Source of the DNA: Streptomyces carpinensis
GTDB taxonomy: Bacteria; Actinomycetota; Actinomycetes; Streptomycetales; Streptomycetaceae
DNA length: 35,801 nucleotides
Direction of reading: 5' to 3'
Assembly (NCBI RefSeq): GCF_002154505.1
Contig: NZ_MUBM01000050.1
Span: 1-35,801 of the forward strand
Shown: piece by piece, positions 6,925 to 15,301 of the stretch
How the letters are laid out: each line of letters begins with the position of its first letter
How positions within the stretch are numbered: position 1 is the first letter of the stretch
Notes under the pieces: model-generated
What the model was told of the DNA's origin: nothing
What the model saw: only the letters and a program-made list of their open reading frames with translations
Database searches by the model: none
Made by a program: the position numbers and the translations under genes

Positions 6925-8316
6925 CTACGCGCTCGGCGCCGCGTCATTGTCCGACAGCTGGACCTTGCTGGTCTCGGGCGTCCGGGCTACGACGAGCAGT
7001 CCGAACAGCGCAGCTGCAATCACGTAGTAGGCGGGTGCCACCGGGCCGAAGTAGGCCACCAGCACGCCTGCGAGGAGTGGGGTGGTGCCGCCGAACAGTC
7101 CTTGGCCAATCGTGTACGACACGGCGTGGCCGGAGTACCGCGACGAGGTGCGGAAGAGCTCGAGCATGGTCGCCATCGAGACGGGGCAGAAGAGCACGAT
7201 TCCGATGCCGATCAGCAACTGGCCGATGAACGCCCCCATGAAGTCGGCCTGCTCGACCAGCAGCATTGCCGGCAACGCGGCCACCGCCAGCCAGACGAGT
7301 CCGACGACCATCATCCGGTTGCGACCGACCCGGTCCGACAGGGCACCCGCGAACGGGATCAAAACCGTGACGATGATGGAGGTCAGGGCCTGGGCCCCCA
7401 AAGCGGTGCCGGGGCTTACTCCGATGTTGCTCACCAGGTGGGTGTACATGTACGTCATCAGTAGATAGGCCGCGACACCCTGCGGCGCAACCAGCAATAC
7501 GACCCGGACCAGCGACGGAAGGTCGTGTGTGAGGGCGGTCTTGAGCGGATTGGCCACAGGGGCCTTCTTGCGGGCCTCGACGAACAACTCCGGGTCGTTG
7601 AGCCGCCGCCGCAGCCACAGCCCCACGACCGCGAGCACCCCGCCGAAGAGGAACGGCAGCCTCCAGCCCCACGCTGTGAAGGATTCCTCGCCCATGCCCA
7701 CGCGCAGCCCCAGGAACAGCAGCGCGAGGAAGGCGTTCGGCATGTACGAGGCCGCATAGACGACGCTGACCCAGCGTCCGCGGCGGCCGGCCGGACTGGA
7801 CTCCACCACGTAGGTCAGGGCACCGCTGTGTTCGCCGCCGGCCGAGAAGCCCTGGAGCAGGCGGCACAGCATGAGCAGCAACGGTGCCGCGATGCCGATG
7901 GTCTCGTAGGTGGGCAACACACCGATGAGGGCCGTGCTGCCGCCCATCAGCAAGATGGTGGCCGACAGCACCCGGACGCGCCCGTACCGGTCGCCCAGGT
8001 AGCCGAAGAGGGCACCACCAAGCGGGCGTGAGACAAAGGCAATGCCGAAGATGGCCAGTGTGCTCAGAATTGCGACTGTCTGGCTCGAGTCCGCCGAGAA
8101 GAACAGCGCGGCGAGGATCGGCGCGTTCAGTCCGTAGACGTAGAAGTCGTACCATTCGACGAAGCTGCCGACGGCCCCACCGAGCAGGCGCCGGCCAGGG
8201 CTGTCGCCGGGTGCGTGGGTCTGGGCCGAGCCCGGCTCGGGAGCCGGGCCTGGGCTCGGTTCGAGAGCCGTGGTCGGTGGCGCCGGGTCGGAAGGGAGCG
8301 GGTGTTCCGTAGGCAT
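6925..8316 (-). CDS. MFS transporter, metabolite:H+ symporter (MHS) family
   Basis: A 463-residue, 12-TM permease. The MHS signature GSFVEWYDFYVYGLNAPI opens TM1, motif A is RPLGGALFGYLGDRYGR, and LCRLLQGFSAGGEHSGA marks TM4; these match alpha-ketoglutarate/citrate/proline-betaine/shikimate-type symporters. It should import an organic acid or zwitterion with protons. The first 45 residues are a Pro/Ala-rich cytoplasmic tail. The start is firm: AAGGAGG (8324-8330 on the complement) lies 7 nt before the ATG. It is downstream of the SDR and aldehyde dehydrogenase genes on the same strand, and probably brings in the compound they oxidise. A 310-bp gap separates it from the SDR, so it may have its own promoter. 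Confidence 0.93.
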   Translation of the reverse strand: MPTEHPLPSDPAPPTTALEPSPGPAPEPGSAQTHAPGDSPGRRLLGGAVGSFVEWYDFYVYGLNAPILAALFFSADSSQTVAILSTLAIFGIAFVSRPLGGALFGYLGDRYGRVRVLSATILLMGGSTALIGVLPTYETIGIAAPLLLMLCRLLQGFSAGGEHSGALTYVVESSPAGRRGRWVSVVYAASYMPNAFLALLFLGLRVGMGEESFTAWGWRLPFLFGGVLAVVGLWLRRRLNDPELFVEARKKAPVANPLKTALTHDLPSLVRVVLLVAPQGVAAYLLMTYMYTHLVSNIGVSPGTALGAQALTSIIVTVLIPFAGALSDRVGRNRMMVVGLVWLAVAALPAMLLVEQADFMGAFIGQLLIGIGIVLFCPVSMATMLELFRTSSRYSGHAVSYTIGQGLFGGTTPLLAGVLVAYFGPVAPAYYVIAAALFGLLVVARTPETSKVQLSDNDAAPSA

Positions 8317-8626
8317 GGCAAGGCCTCCTTAGAGGGTCGGCACGAGAGGGTGTTCGGCGAGTTGCCAGAGGGCTCGCCCGGCGAGGCGCCGACCGGATTC
8401 CGATGAGTGGGCAACGTCGTCTCAGGCTTGATCAACGCCGCGGGATTCCGGAGACGACCAGGAGCGGTACTGGCCTCGACCGTGTCGATCTGGTCGCTCC
8501 CCTTCGGTGCGACCCCAACGTCCACCGATGACGGCCGCCGTCCGTTCGGTGGTGTACCCAGCACGATGTGGCATGTACTTGTCATGCAGCTTTCATCGGC
8601 TGCTCAGCGGTCACCGGGCGGCACGC
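8317..8626. other. Intergenic region between MHS permease and SDR
   Basis: No coding sequence was recognised. The only structure noticed is an inverted pair GCATG/CATGC spanning 8571-8587 (7-nt spacer), about 255 bp before the permease start. It could be an operator for the permease or part of an attenuator in a shared transcript. The strong ribosome site of the permease lies at the left end. Confidence 0.35.
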
Positions 8627-9391
8627 TCAGTGGAATGCTCGGCCGCCGTCCACGGCCAAGGCGGCCCCGGTGACGAAGGATGACTCGCTACCGGTCAAGA
8701 ACAGGACGGCTCGGGCGATCTCGATCGGATCGGCCATCCTCTTCATCGCGTAGTTCTGCACGTTCCACCCGTTGTCGCCCGCCATGGGGGTGTCCACCAT
8801 GCCGGGGCAGACGCTGTTGACCCGGGTCTGCGGTGCCAGCTCCGCGGCGAGGGCTCGGGTCAGGTTGATCACCCCACCCTTCGAGGCGGCATAGGCGGAA
8901 TGGTTCGGCGCGTTGGGAAGCAGCCCCTGGGCCGAAGCGATGTTCACCACCGTCGCGGCCGGCGCCCGCGTCAGCCACGGCAGGCAGCTGCGGATCACGA
9001 TGTAGGTACCGGTCAGGTTGACCTCCAGCATCGTGCGCCACGCCTTGGCCGGAACGTCCGCCGCCGCACCCTGGAACATGATGCCCGCGGCGTTGACCAC
9101 ACCGTCGATTCCGCCGAGCGCCTCGGAGATCTCCTCGGCCGTCCGCGCCATCACCTCCTCGTTGGTGATGTCGACGGCGAACGTACTGCCGCCCGTCTCC
9201 TCACCGGTTCGGCTCAGACCGGCCTCGTCGCGATCGAGCAGGGCGAGGGCCGCCCCCTCGGCCGCGAAGAGCCGCGCCGTCGCGCGCCCGATCCCGGACG
9301 CCGCTCCGGTCACCACCACGCGCCGACCGCGCAGCCGCTGCGCCGGCTCTCCGGCGCCGGACCCCGCGGACTCGGCAAGACCTGCCATCAT
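8627..9391 (-). CDS. Short-chain dehydrogenase/reductase (SDR), classical type
   Basis: A 254-residue soluble oxidoreductase. The NAD(P)-binding motif is VVVTGAASGIGRATARLF (about residue 24), the structural motif VNAAGI follows, the catalytic serine lies in VVNIASAQG, and the YxxxK pair is in SAYAASKGG. The acidic residue after strand 2 (LLDRDEAGL) favours NAD(H). The C-terminus has VTGAALAVDGG, typical of FabG-like SDRs. It probably interconverts an alcohol and a ketone in the catabolic set with the upstream aldehyde dehydrogenase (53 bp gap, likely one transcript). The ATG at 9391 is chosen because GAGGTG precedes it by 6 nt; a second ATG follows immediately. The frame remains open far upstream, but that extension overlaps the aldehyde dehydrogenase and is spurious. 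Confidence 0.93.
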   Translation of the reverse strand: MMAGLAESAGSGAGEPAQRLRGRRVVVTGAASGIGRATARLFAAEGAALALLDRDEAGLSRTGEETGGSTFAVDITNEEVMARTAEEISEALGGIDGVVNAAGIMFQGAAADVPAKAWRTMLEVNLTGTYIVIRSCLPWLTRAPAATVVNIASAQGLLPNAPNHSAYAASKGGVINLTRALAAELAPQTRVNSVCPGMVDTPMAGDNGWNVQNYAMKRMADPIEIARAVLFLTGSESSFVTGAALAVDGGRAFH

Positions 9392-9444
9392 GACACTCAC
9401 CTCGCTGTGCTCATATTTGTGGCTCCTGTGTGCAAAGCCGTCGG

Positions 9445-10926
9445 TCAGCGCATCACGAACGCGTTCGCAGGGGCGTCGTCCCGCGTCGAGATCACCACGC
9501 TCTTCGTCTCCAGGTACTCGTGCACCGCCTCGATCCCGTGCTCCCGGCCGAGGCCGGAGCGCTTCGTACCGCCGAAGGGCACCATGTAGCTGTACGCGCG
9601 GTAGGTGTTGACCCAGACTGTGCCGACTTTCAGGGCCTTCGACATGCGCATCGCTCGACCGATACTCGTCGTCCACACCCCTGCAACGAGGCCGTAGGCG
9701 ACGTCGTTGCCGAGGCGGACGGCCTCCTCCTCGTCGTCGAACTCGATGATCGACAGGATCGGCCCGAATACCTCCTCCTGGGCGATGCGCATGTCGTTGG
9801 TGACGCCGTCGTAGATCGTCGGCTCGACGAACTGGCCGCCGGTGAGGCCGGGGCCTGTCGCGGCCCTGCCGCCGAGCAGACGGCGGGCACCGTCCGCCTC
9901 CGCGACATCGATGTAGTGCAGGACCTTCTCGAACTGGGGCGGAGTGGCGATAGGGCCCACGTTGGTCGCGGCGTCCATCGGGTCCCCGAGCCGTACCCCG
10001 CGGGCGAGTTCGAGCAGCTTCTCGGTGAACTCCTTCTTGACCGAGCGCTGCACGAGCAGTCTTGATCCCGCCGCGCACATTTGGCCGGCCGCGCCAAAGA
10101 TGCCTGACACGGCCCCGGTCGCGGCCAGATCGAGGTCGGCGTCGTCGAACACGATGTTGGGCGACTTGCCGCCCAGCTCGAGCGAGACCCGCTTCATGGT
10201 CCGCGCCGCGGTCTCGTAGACCCGCATGCCGGTCACGTCGGAACCGGTGAAGGTCACCTTGGCGACATCGGGGTGCTCGACCAGCGCGCTGCCGACCTCC
10301 AGACCCAGACCGGTGACGACGTTGAAGACGCCGGCGGGCAGACCGGCCTGCTCGGCGAGGGCGGCGAACTCCAGCGTGCTCACCGATGCAAATTCGGAGG
10401 GCTTCACGACGACCGTGCACCCGGCTGCCAGGGCGGGGGCACACTTCACCGCGGTGAACCACAGGGGCGAGTTCCAGGCCGTGAGAGCGGCGACCACGCC
10501 GATTGGCTCCCGGTTGGTGAAGGCCACCATGTCGGGCTTCTCGAGGGGGATCGAGGCGCCCTCGATCTTGTCGGCGAGTCCCGCGTAGTAGTACCAGCAC
10601 TCCGCGACGGACCTGAGCTGTCCGCGCACCTCGGCAAGGAGCTTGCCGTTGTCGCGAACCTCGATCTCGGCCAGTCGGTCCAAGTGTTCCACGACGAGAT
10701 CCGCCAGTCGGCGCATCACCCCGCCCCGCTGAGACGCGGACATGTCCGCCCACGGGCTACTCGTCAGTGCCTGTCTGGCGGCGTCGACCGCACGTGCGAC
10801 GTCCTTGACGCCGCCACGGGCGATCCGCGCCCAGACCTCACCCCGGTACGGGTCGACGCTGTCCAGATGGTCGCCTCCCTCGGGATCCACCCACTCACCG
10901 CCGATGTAGAGTTGATGTTCCTTCAC
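9445..10926 (-). CDS. NAD(P)-dependent aldehyde dehydrogenase
   Basis: A 493-residue enzyme of the standard ALDH length that oxidises an aldehyde to a carboxylate. Visible: the Rossmann/cofactor region VVKPSEFAS (about residue 175), the general-base glutamate in VSLELGGKSPN, the nucleophilic cysteine in GAAGQMCAAGSRLL (about residue 290), EEVFGPILSI and the C-terminal PFGGTKRSGLGREHG. The substrate cannot be set from sequence; the neighbours (SDR, MHS permease) suggest degradation of an imported alcohol or amine-derived compound. The GTG at 10926 is taken as the start because GGAGGAGAG sits just before it and because MKEHQLYIGGEW is the family N-terminus. The frame stays open for another 430 bp upstream without family similarity. 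Confidence 0.93.
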   Translation of the reverse strand: MKEHQLYIGGEWVDPEGGDHLDSVDPYRGEVWARIARGGVKDVARAVDAARQALTSSPWADMSASQRGGVMRRLADLVVEHLDRLAEIEVRDNGKLLAEVRGQLRSVAECWYYYAGLADKIEGASIPLEKPDMVAFTNREPIGVVAALTAWNSPLWFTAVKCAPALAAGCTVVVKPSEFASVSTLEFAALAEQAGLPAGVFNVVTGLGLEVGSALVEHPDVAKVTFTGSDVTGMRVYETAARTMKRVSLELGGKSPNIVFDDADLDLAATGAVSGIFGAAGQMCAAGSRLLVQRSVKKEFTEKLLELARGVRLGDPMDAATNVGPIATPPQFEKVLHYIDVAEADGARRLLGGRAATGPGLTGGQFVEPTIYDGVTNDMRIAQEEVFGPILSIIEFDDEEEAVRLGNDVAYGLVAGVWTTSIGRAMRMSKALKVGTVWVNTYRAYSYMVPFGGTKRSGLGREHGIEAVHEYLETKSVVISTRDDAPANAFVMR

Positions 10927-11649
10927 GTGTCTCTCCTCCAGTCCAACAGTTGCCGCGGCCGGCTGGCAGCACTTCACACCGGTCGAACCGGCTGATCGGG
11001 ACGCCGTCGAGCCGCACGCCCGCGCTGACGTCCGTATCCATCGCCGGCGCGTCGACCCGGAGCCGTAAACCGATAGGTTCTCGGTCGGGCGGCACCGCGC
11101 GGGGGTCGTGGGACCAATCAGGCGATCGCGTCGACCAGGCACCGCGTGGCGGTGAACGCAGCCACCTCGCCCCCACCGCGCATCGCGAGAGGGCACGCGC
11201 CGCAAGCCGGCAATGATCCGGACGCTACAAAGCTCGTCTGCACCGTCAGCACGGTGCCGGGTAGGACACCTTTGTAGGGGAACTGACCCTCCTTGACCGG
11301 CCCGATGCCGTACGAGGTTGACCGGACCGCGTCCTCGAGCAGTAGTCCGGCGCAAGACAGATACACAACAGCATGTCGGTGAGCCGCGCTAGTCGCGGAT
11401 GGACCGTCCAGATCTCTGTGAACTGCTGAACCCGGCTCAACGCGCTGGCGGGATGTGTCAGCGGTTCAGCAGCGATGGCGAGCATCTCCTCGCAGCGGTG
11501 CGTGGACGATATCCTGCATTGTGAGATTTCGTCAACCAGTTGGAATCGGAACTGCTCATCATGGTGTGTGTGGCGACTTGCCGCCGTCTGGAGTGCGATT
11601 CTCGTGCAGCTGTGGACGCAGCGTCGGCTCCCGGTTCTTGCCGACGACG
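10927..11649. other. Roughly 720 bp with no recognisable gene
   Basis: A leftward frame from about 11366 to 11118 (82 codons) reads smoothly, with a stretch GPVKEGQFPYKGVLPGTVLTV and an alanine-rich end, but I do not recognise it and it lacks a convincing ribosome site; it may be the tail of a lost gene of the adjacent catabolic set. Further left, the ALDH ribosome site lies at about 10930. The right part holds the inverted repeat at 11423-11472 and then merges into transposase debris. Confidence 0.4.
11423..11472. repeat. 10-bp inverted repeat, 30-nt spacer
   Basis: CTGCTGAACC (11423-11432) and GGTTCAGCAG (11463-11472) are perfectly inverted. It lies between the unassigned leftward frame and the transposase remnant. 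It could be an operator, a terminator stem with a long loop, or a leftover terminal repeat of a mobile element; nothing in the sequence decides. Confidence 0.45.
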
Positions 11650-12570
11650 AGACGGATCCGTGACCGCGGCAGCAACGTGCTCGTCGGTGGCGGCTGCCTG
11701 GGCCAGGCGACGGTCCCTGATGCCGGCCGACCGCACCCGCAACGCCAGGAAGTGTGAGTGGATCGGCCCGCGGGGTCCTTCCCGCCAGGTGATCTCGGTG
11801 AACGCCTGTCGTACGTGGCTGGTGACCGTGTCGGCCACCGAGGAGGGCTGGTAGCGGCAGCGGGGTCGTAGCCTGCGGCCGTTGCCGGACCAGGGCGGGG
11901 TGATGGACTGGGCGTCGTCAGGGTGGACTGTGATGTCGGAGCGGACGGCCCCGACGTAGTCGATGCCCCGGTCGGTCAGGCCGTTTCGGAAGTCAGCGTT
12001 CTGGCCGTAGCCGGAATCGGCCACCACCACCGGCGGCACAAGCCCTCACAGTTCGTCTGCTCGCTCAAGGCCCTGCAGTGCTGGTGGCGACGGCGACCGG
12101 CATTCTGCCGTCCTCGGGAAACGCCCCGTCGTCGACCGCCCAGGCGTCCGGGCCGATCAGCGGCACCACCCATGGGCGATCCGGCGCCGCATCGGCACCG
12201 GATACCAGGTGAACTGGTTCACGAACTGCTGGGGGTTCTCTCGTTCCCATCCGGCAACCGCGAGGTCATGGCCTGGACGGACTTGCGGCGACCGTCCATC
12301 ATCAGTCCCCGCAGGGTGGCAGTCGCTCGTGGCCCGCTAGGCCCTGTCGTCAAACTCCCGTCGTCCGCCCGAAGGGCGGGCCCTGCGGCGTCAGGTGCGT
12401 GCTCTCGGCGTGCCGGGCGCAGACCCACGTACTGGACGTACTTGGGTCTGTGCCCGGTGCGGCGAGAGGGCGTGCATGGCGTCGCGGGGCAGACGGGAGT
12501 TTGACGACAGGGCCTAGTCCTTGCGCGGCACCGAGGCGAACACATCCGCCACGATAACGCCGGCTTCCCT
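11650..12570 (-). pseudogene. IS701-family-like transposase remnant, frameshifted and interrupted
   Basis: Read leftward, pieces of one transposase appear in order but in different frames: VADVFASVPRKD (about 12560-12518), then after the MITE RGLMMDGRRKSVQAM and WERENPQQFVNQFTWYPV, then VPLIGPDAWAVDDGAFPEDG, then PPVVVADSGYGQNADFRNGL and TEITWREGPRGPIHSHFLAL. These match the N-terminal, DDE-type core segments of IS701-family transposases of actinomycetes. At least three frame changes, a central deletion between the VDDGAF and VVVADSG blocks, and loss of the C-terminal part make it inactive. The palindromic element at 12337-12517 sits between the first two blocks. No clean IS ends were found. 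Confidence 0.8.
12337..12517. mobile_element. 181-bp MITE-like palindromic element inside the transposase remnant
   Basis: The ends are perfect 26-bp inverted repeats: 12337-12362 begins CTAGGCCCTGTCGTC and 12492-12517 is its exact complement, ending in CTAG. The CTAG (or TA) at each end is the probable target duplication. The interior is also largely self-complementary: CAGACCCA at 12420-12427 against TGGGTCTG at 12443-12450, and imperfect pairing outward of both. An extra hairpin, CCGCCC-GAA-GGGCGG, lies at 12365-12379. There is no coding capacity. These are the hallmarks of a miniature inverted-repeat element moved in trans, plausibly by an IS5-type transposase given the CTAG ends. It splits two consecutive blocks of the IS701-like gene. 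Confidence 0.85.
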
Positions 12571-12764
12571 CGAGCACGGTTCCCTTCACGTGCGTCCACA
12601 CACCCACCATGCCGCTGACCACGACTACCCGGAAGGCCTAACGGAGTACTACTGGACCCACCAGGGCAGGGGCGGACATTGTGACGGCTTGTTTCGGTAC
12701 CGCCGCCCGGGCGCGTCGGCCACGGCGGGTACCGTGACGTGGTCGTACGGATGGACGGGGACCG

Positions 12765-13424
12765 ATGAGCGAGTCGCAGGCGCAGGAACCGGATGTGGAG
12801 CCGATCGGCGGCCCGGCGGCCCGGGAGGTCGATCAGCCGTCGCCCTCCGAGGGCGAACTGGAACGGGTCATCGGAGTGCAGGTGCGTCAGTACCGGGCGG
12901 CGACAGGACTGACCGTGGGAGAGCTGGCCACGCGTGCGGGAATCTCCAAGGCCATGCTGTCGAAGATCGAGAACGCCCGGATCTCGTGCAGCCTCACGAC
13001 GCTCGCCCGGCTGGCGGCAGCCCTGGACGTACCGGTGACCGCGCTGTTCCGCGGTGCCGACACAGGGCGGGAAGCCGTTTTCACACCGTCGGGTCAGGGG
13101 GCGCGCATCGTGCAGCGCGGCTCCCGGGTCGGGCATGACTACACCCTGCTGGGCGCGCTGCGCGGTCCCCACAGACGCATGGAGGCGCACCTGGTAACGC
13201 TGACGCAGCGGAGCGAGGTGTTCCCGCTCTTCCAGCATCCGGGTACCGAGCTGCTGTACATGCTGGAGGGCGAGGTGGTCTACGGCCATGGCGACGCCGA
13301 GTACCGGATGGGTCCCGGTGACGCATTGCAGCTGGACGGGGAGGGCTTGCATGGCCCAAAGGAGCTGGTTACGCTCCCGATCCGCTTTCTGTCGGTGGTC
13401 GCGTACGGCGACACGCCGGCCTGA
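12765..13424 (+). CDS. XRE-cupin (PuuR-like) transcriptional regulator
   Basis: A 219-residue regulator. Residues about 33-95 form an XRE helix-turn-helix (RQYRAATGLTVGELATRAG, SKAMLSKIENAR). Residues about 145-215 form a cupin barrel (HPGTELLYMLEGEVVY, YRMGPGDALQLDGEGLHGP) that usually senses a small amine or amino acid. This architecture is shared with PuuR and with regulators of polyamine, ethanolamine and related gamma-glutamylation pathways, which fits the glnT-containing operon that it converges on. GGGGA just before the ATG at 12765 supports the start. It is monocistronic, facing the decayed 3' end of the amine operon. Its target is inferred only from position; the glnT promoter region is the best candidate. 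Confidence 0.9.
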   Translation: MSESQAQEPDVEPIGGPAAREVDQPSPSEGELERVIGVQVRQYRAATGLTVGELATRAGISKAMLSKIENARISCSLTTLARLAAALDVPVTALFRGADTGREAVFTPSGQGARIVQRGSRVGHDYTLLGALRGPHRRMEAHLVTLTQRSEVFPLFQHPGTELLYMLEGEVVYGHGDAEYRMGPGDALQLDGEGLHGPKELVTLPIRFLSVVAYGDTPA

Positions 13425-13509
13425 AGACGGCAAGGGGCACCCAGCTCTGTTCGCCACGTTCCGGGCCCTCTTCGCGATACTCGCGTGGCGATCAAGCCGC
13501 AGGACTGGG

Positions 13510-14230
13510 TCAGCGACGCGAGGCAGGTTCTCGGACACGCCCCCGTCGCTGACGGTGTGCGGTGGGCTCAGAACCGGCGTGGTCCCGGTCTCCGGACTCC
13601 GGGCCGAGCAGTTCCGCCTCGCGCCCGATCGTGGTGTCGTCACCGTGCCCGGTGCGCACAACGGTGTCGTCCGGCAGCACGAACAGCCGCGCGCGGATCG
13701 ACTGGTTGATGACGGCCTCGTCGCTGTACGACCATCCCGTCGCCCCCGGACCGCCCCGAAAGAGTGTGTCGCCGGTGAAAACGCAGCCGAGGTCTGGTGC
13801 GCGGAAGCAGACCGCGCCGAGTGCATGGCCCGGTGTGTGGAGCACCCGCAGCGTGGTGGCGCCCACCCGGATCTCCGCTCCGTCGGACAGGTCGATGCCT
13901 CAGGTCATGTCGGGGTGGGTCAGTGCCCACAGGGCGTTTGTCGTCCGGGTGCAGCATGACCGGTGCGCCGGTCCGCTCGCGCAGCTCGGGCGCGACCCGG
14001 ACGTGGTCGTCGTGCGCGTGGGTGCACAGGATGGCCTTCACCTCCCGGTCGCCCACGACGGACATGATGTCGTCGACGTTGTGCGGGGCGTCCATGACGA
14101 CGCACTCGGTGTCGTCGCCGACGACCCAGATGTTGTTGTCGACGTCGAACCTCTGCCCGTCGATGCTGAAGGTGCTGCTGGAGACGGAGTGGTCGATCCT
14201 GACCCGCGTCTCGGGCGTCGAAACGGTCAC
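13510..14230 (-). pseudogene. Metallo-beta-lactamase-fold hydrolase (mscR partner), frameshifted with a stop
   Basis: The GTG at 14230 overlaps the mscR stop (GTGA), so translation was coupled. Metal ligands are present: HAHDDH (about residue 70), HTPGHALG, FTGDTLFRGGPGATGW and RTGHGDDTTIG. Such hydrolases next to S-(hydroxymethyl)mycothiol dehydrogenase are a conserved actinomycete pair, thought to release formate from S-formylmycothiol. Two lesions break it here. There is one extra base in the run at about 13936 (after HPDDK the frame changes), and after correcting that a TGA at 13900-13902 stands where a Trp is expected (HPDMT*GIDLSDG). The C-terminal end after EAELLGP also departs from the family. 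Either a decaying gene or local sequence errors. Confidence 0.8.
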
Positions 14231-15263
14231 GGGAACAGCACCACCGAGCGCAGTACGTCGCTGTGGTGCATTCGTTCGAAGGCCGCCTCGACGTCCTGGA
14301 TGCCGATCTCCTCGGTGACGAAGGCGTCGAGGTCGAGGCGGCCCTGGTGGTAGAGGTCGACGAGCATCGGGAAATCGCGGCCCGGCAGGCAGTCGCCGTA
14401 CCAGCACGACTTCAGGGCACCGCCCCGGCCGAAGATGTCGATGAGCGGGATGTCGGGCACCTTCATGTCGGGTGTCGGTACGCCCACCAGTACGACGGAG
14501 CCCGCGAGATCGCGGGCGTAGAACGCCTGTTTCCAGGTCTTCGGGCAGCCGACGGCGTCGATGACGACGTCGGCGCCGAGGCCGCCGGTGAGTTCCCGGA
14601 CCGCGGCTACCGGGTCGGTGCCGGACGAGTCGACGGTAGGGTCGCGCCCAGTTTCTTCGCGACGGCGAGCTTCTTGGGGCCGATGTCTATGGCGATGATG
14701 CGGCCGACGCCGACCAGCGCGGAGCCCGCTATGACCGCCACGCCGACTCCGCCACAGCCGATGACCGCGACGGACGTGCCCCGGGTGACCCCTCCGGTGT
14801 TGATGGCGGCTCCGAGGCCGGCCATCACCCCGCAGCCGAGCAGTCCGACCGCGGCGGGCCGGGCCGAGGGGTCGACCTTCGTGCACTGGCCCGCGGCCAC
14901 CAGGGTCTTCTCGGCGAACGCGCCGATGCCGAGGGCCGACGTCAGTTCGGTGCCGTCCTCCAGCGTCATCCTCTGCGTGGCGTTCTTGGTGGCGAAGCAG
15001 TACTGCGCCTCGCCGCGGCGGCAGGCGCGGCAGTCGCCGCACACCGCGCGCCAGTTGAGGATCACGAAGTCGCCCGGCGCGACAGCGGTGACGTCGTCGC
15101 CGACAGCCTCGACGACGCCGGCCGCCTCGGGTCCCAGCAGGAACGGGAACTTATCGTTGATGCCGCCCTCTCGATAGTGCAGGTCGGTGTGGCAGACGCC
15201 GCACGCCTGCACCTTCACCCGTGCTTCGCCCGGGCCGGGGGTGGGGACGTTGATCGTCTCCAC
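14227..15263 (-). pseudogene. mscR: S-(hydroxymethyl)mycothiol dehydrogenase, frameshifted
   Basis: A zinc alcohol dehydrogenase of the mycothiol-dependent formaldehyde dehydrogenase type, which oxidises S-hydroxymethylmycothiol to S-formylmycothiol with NAD. Family-specific stretches are [35 protein letters not shown] (structural zinc cysteines), [34 protein letters not shown] and [18 protein letters not shown]. Damage: near 14638-14642, after AVAKKLGAT, one base is missing relative to the family, so the last 135 or so codons continue in another frame. The conserved GHE of the catalytic site reads GPE (codon 15129-15131). The usual N-terminus is absent, leaving the GTG at 15263 as the only reasonable start. 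It follows the MTOX-like gene by 38 bp and overlaps the next gene. Confidence 0.87.
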
Positions 15264-15301
15264 AGAGACCGACTCTCCCTGCGGTGGGGAGTTGCGGAAG
15301 T

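Noticed and set aside
8571..8587. GCATG/CATGC pair as a definite operator
   Set aside because: Short arms and large distance to the permease start; kept only as a remark.
9392..11355. Upstream extensions of the SDR and ALDH frames
   Set aside because: The extended SDR frame overlaps the ALDH gene, and the extended ALDH frame lacks family similarity; good ribosome sites mark the internal starts at 9391 and 10926.
11118..11366. 82-codon leftward frame as a gene
   Set aside because: No family recognised and no ribosome site; recorded only as a possible relic in the intergenic description.
12219..13826. 535-codon leftward frame across MITE and regulator
   Set aside because: It runs antisense to the XRE-cupin gene and through the MITE; only its last part is transposase relic.
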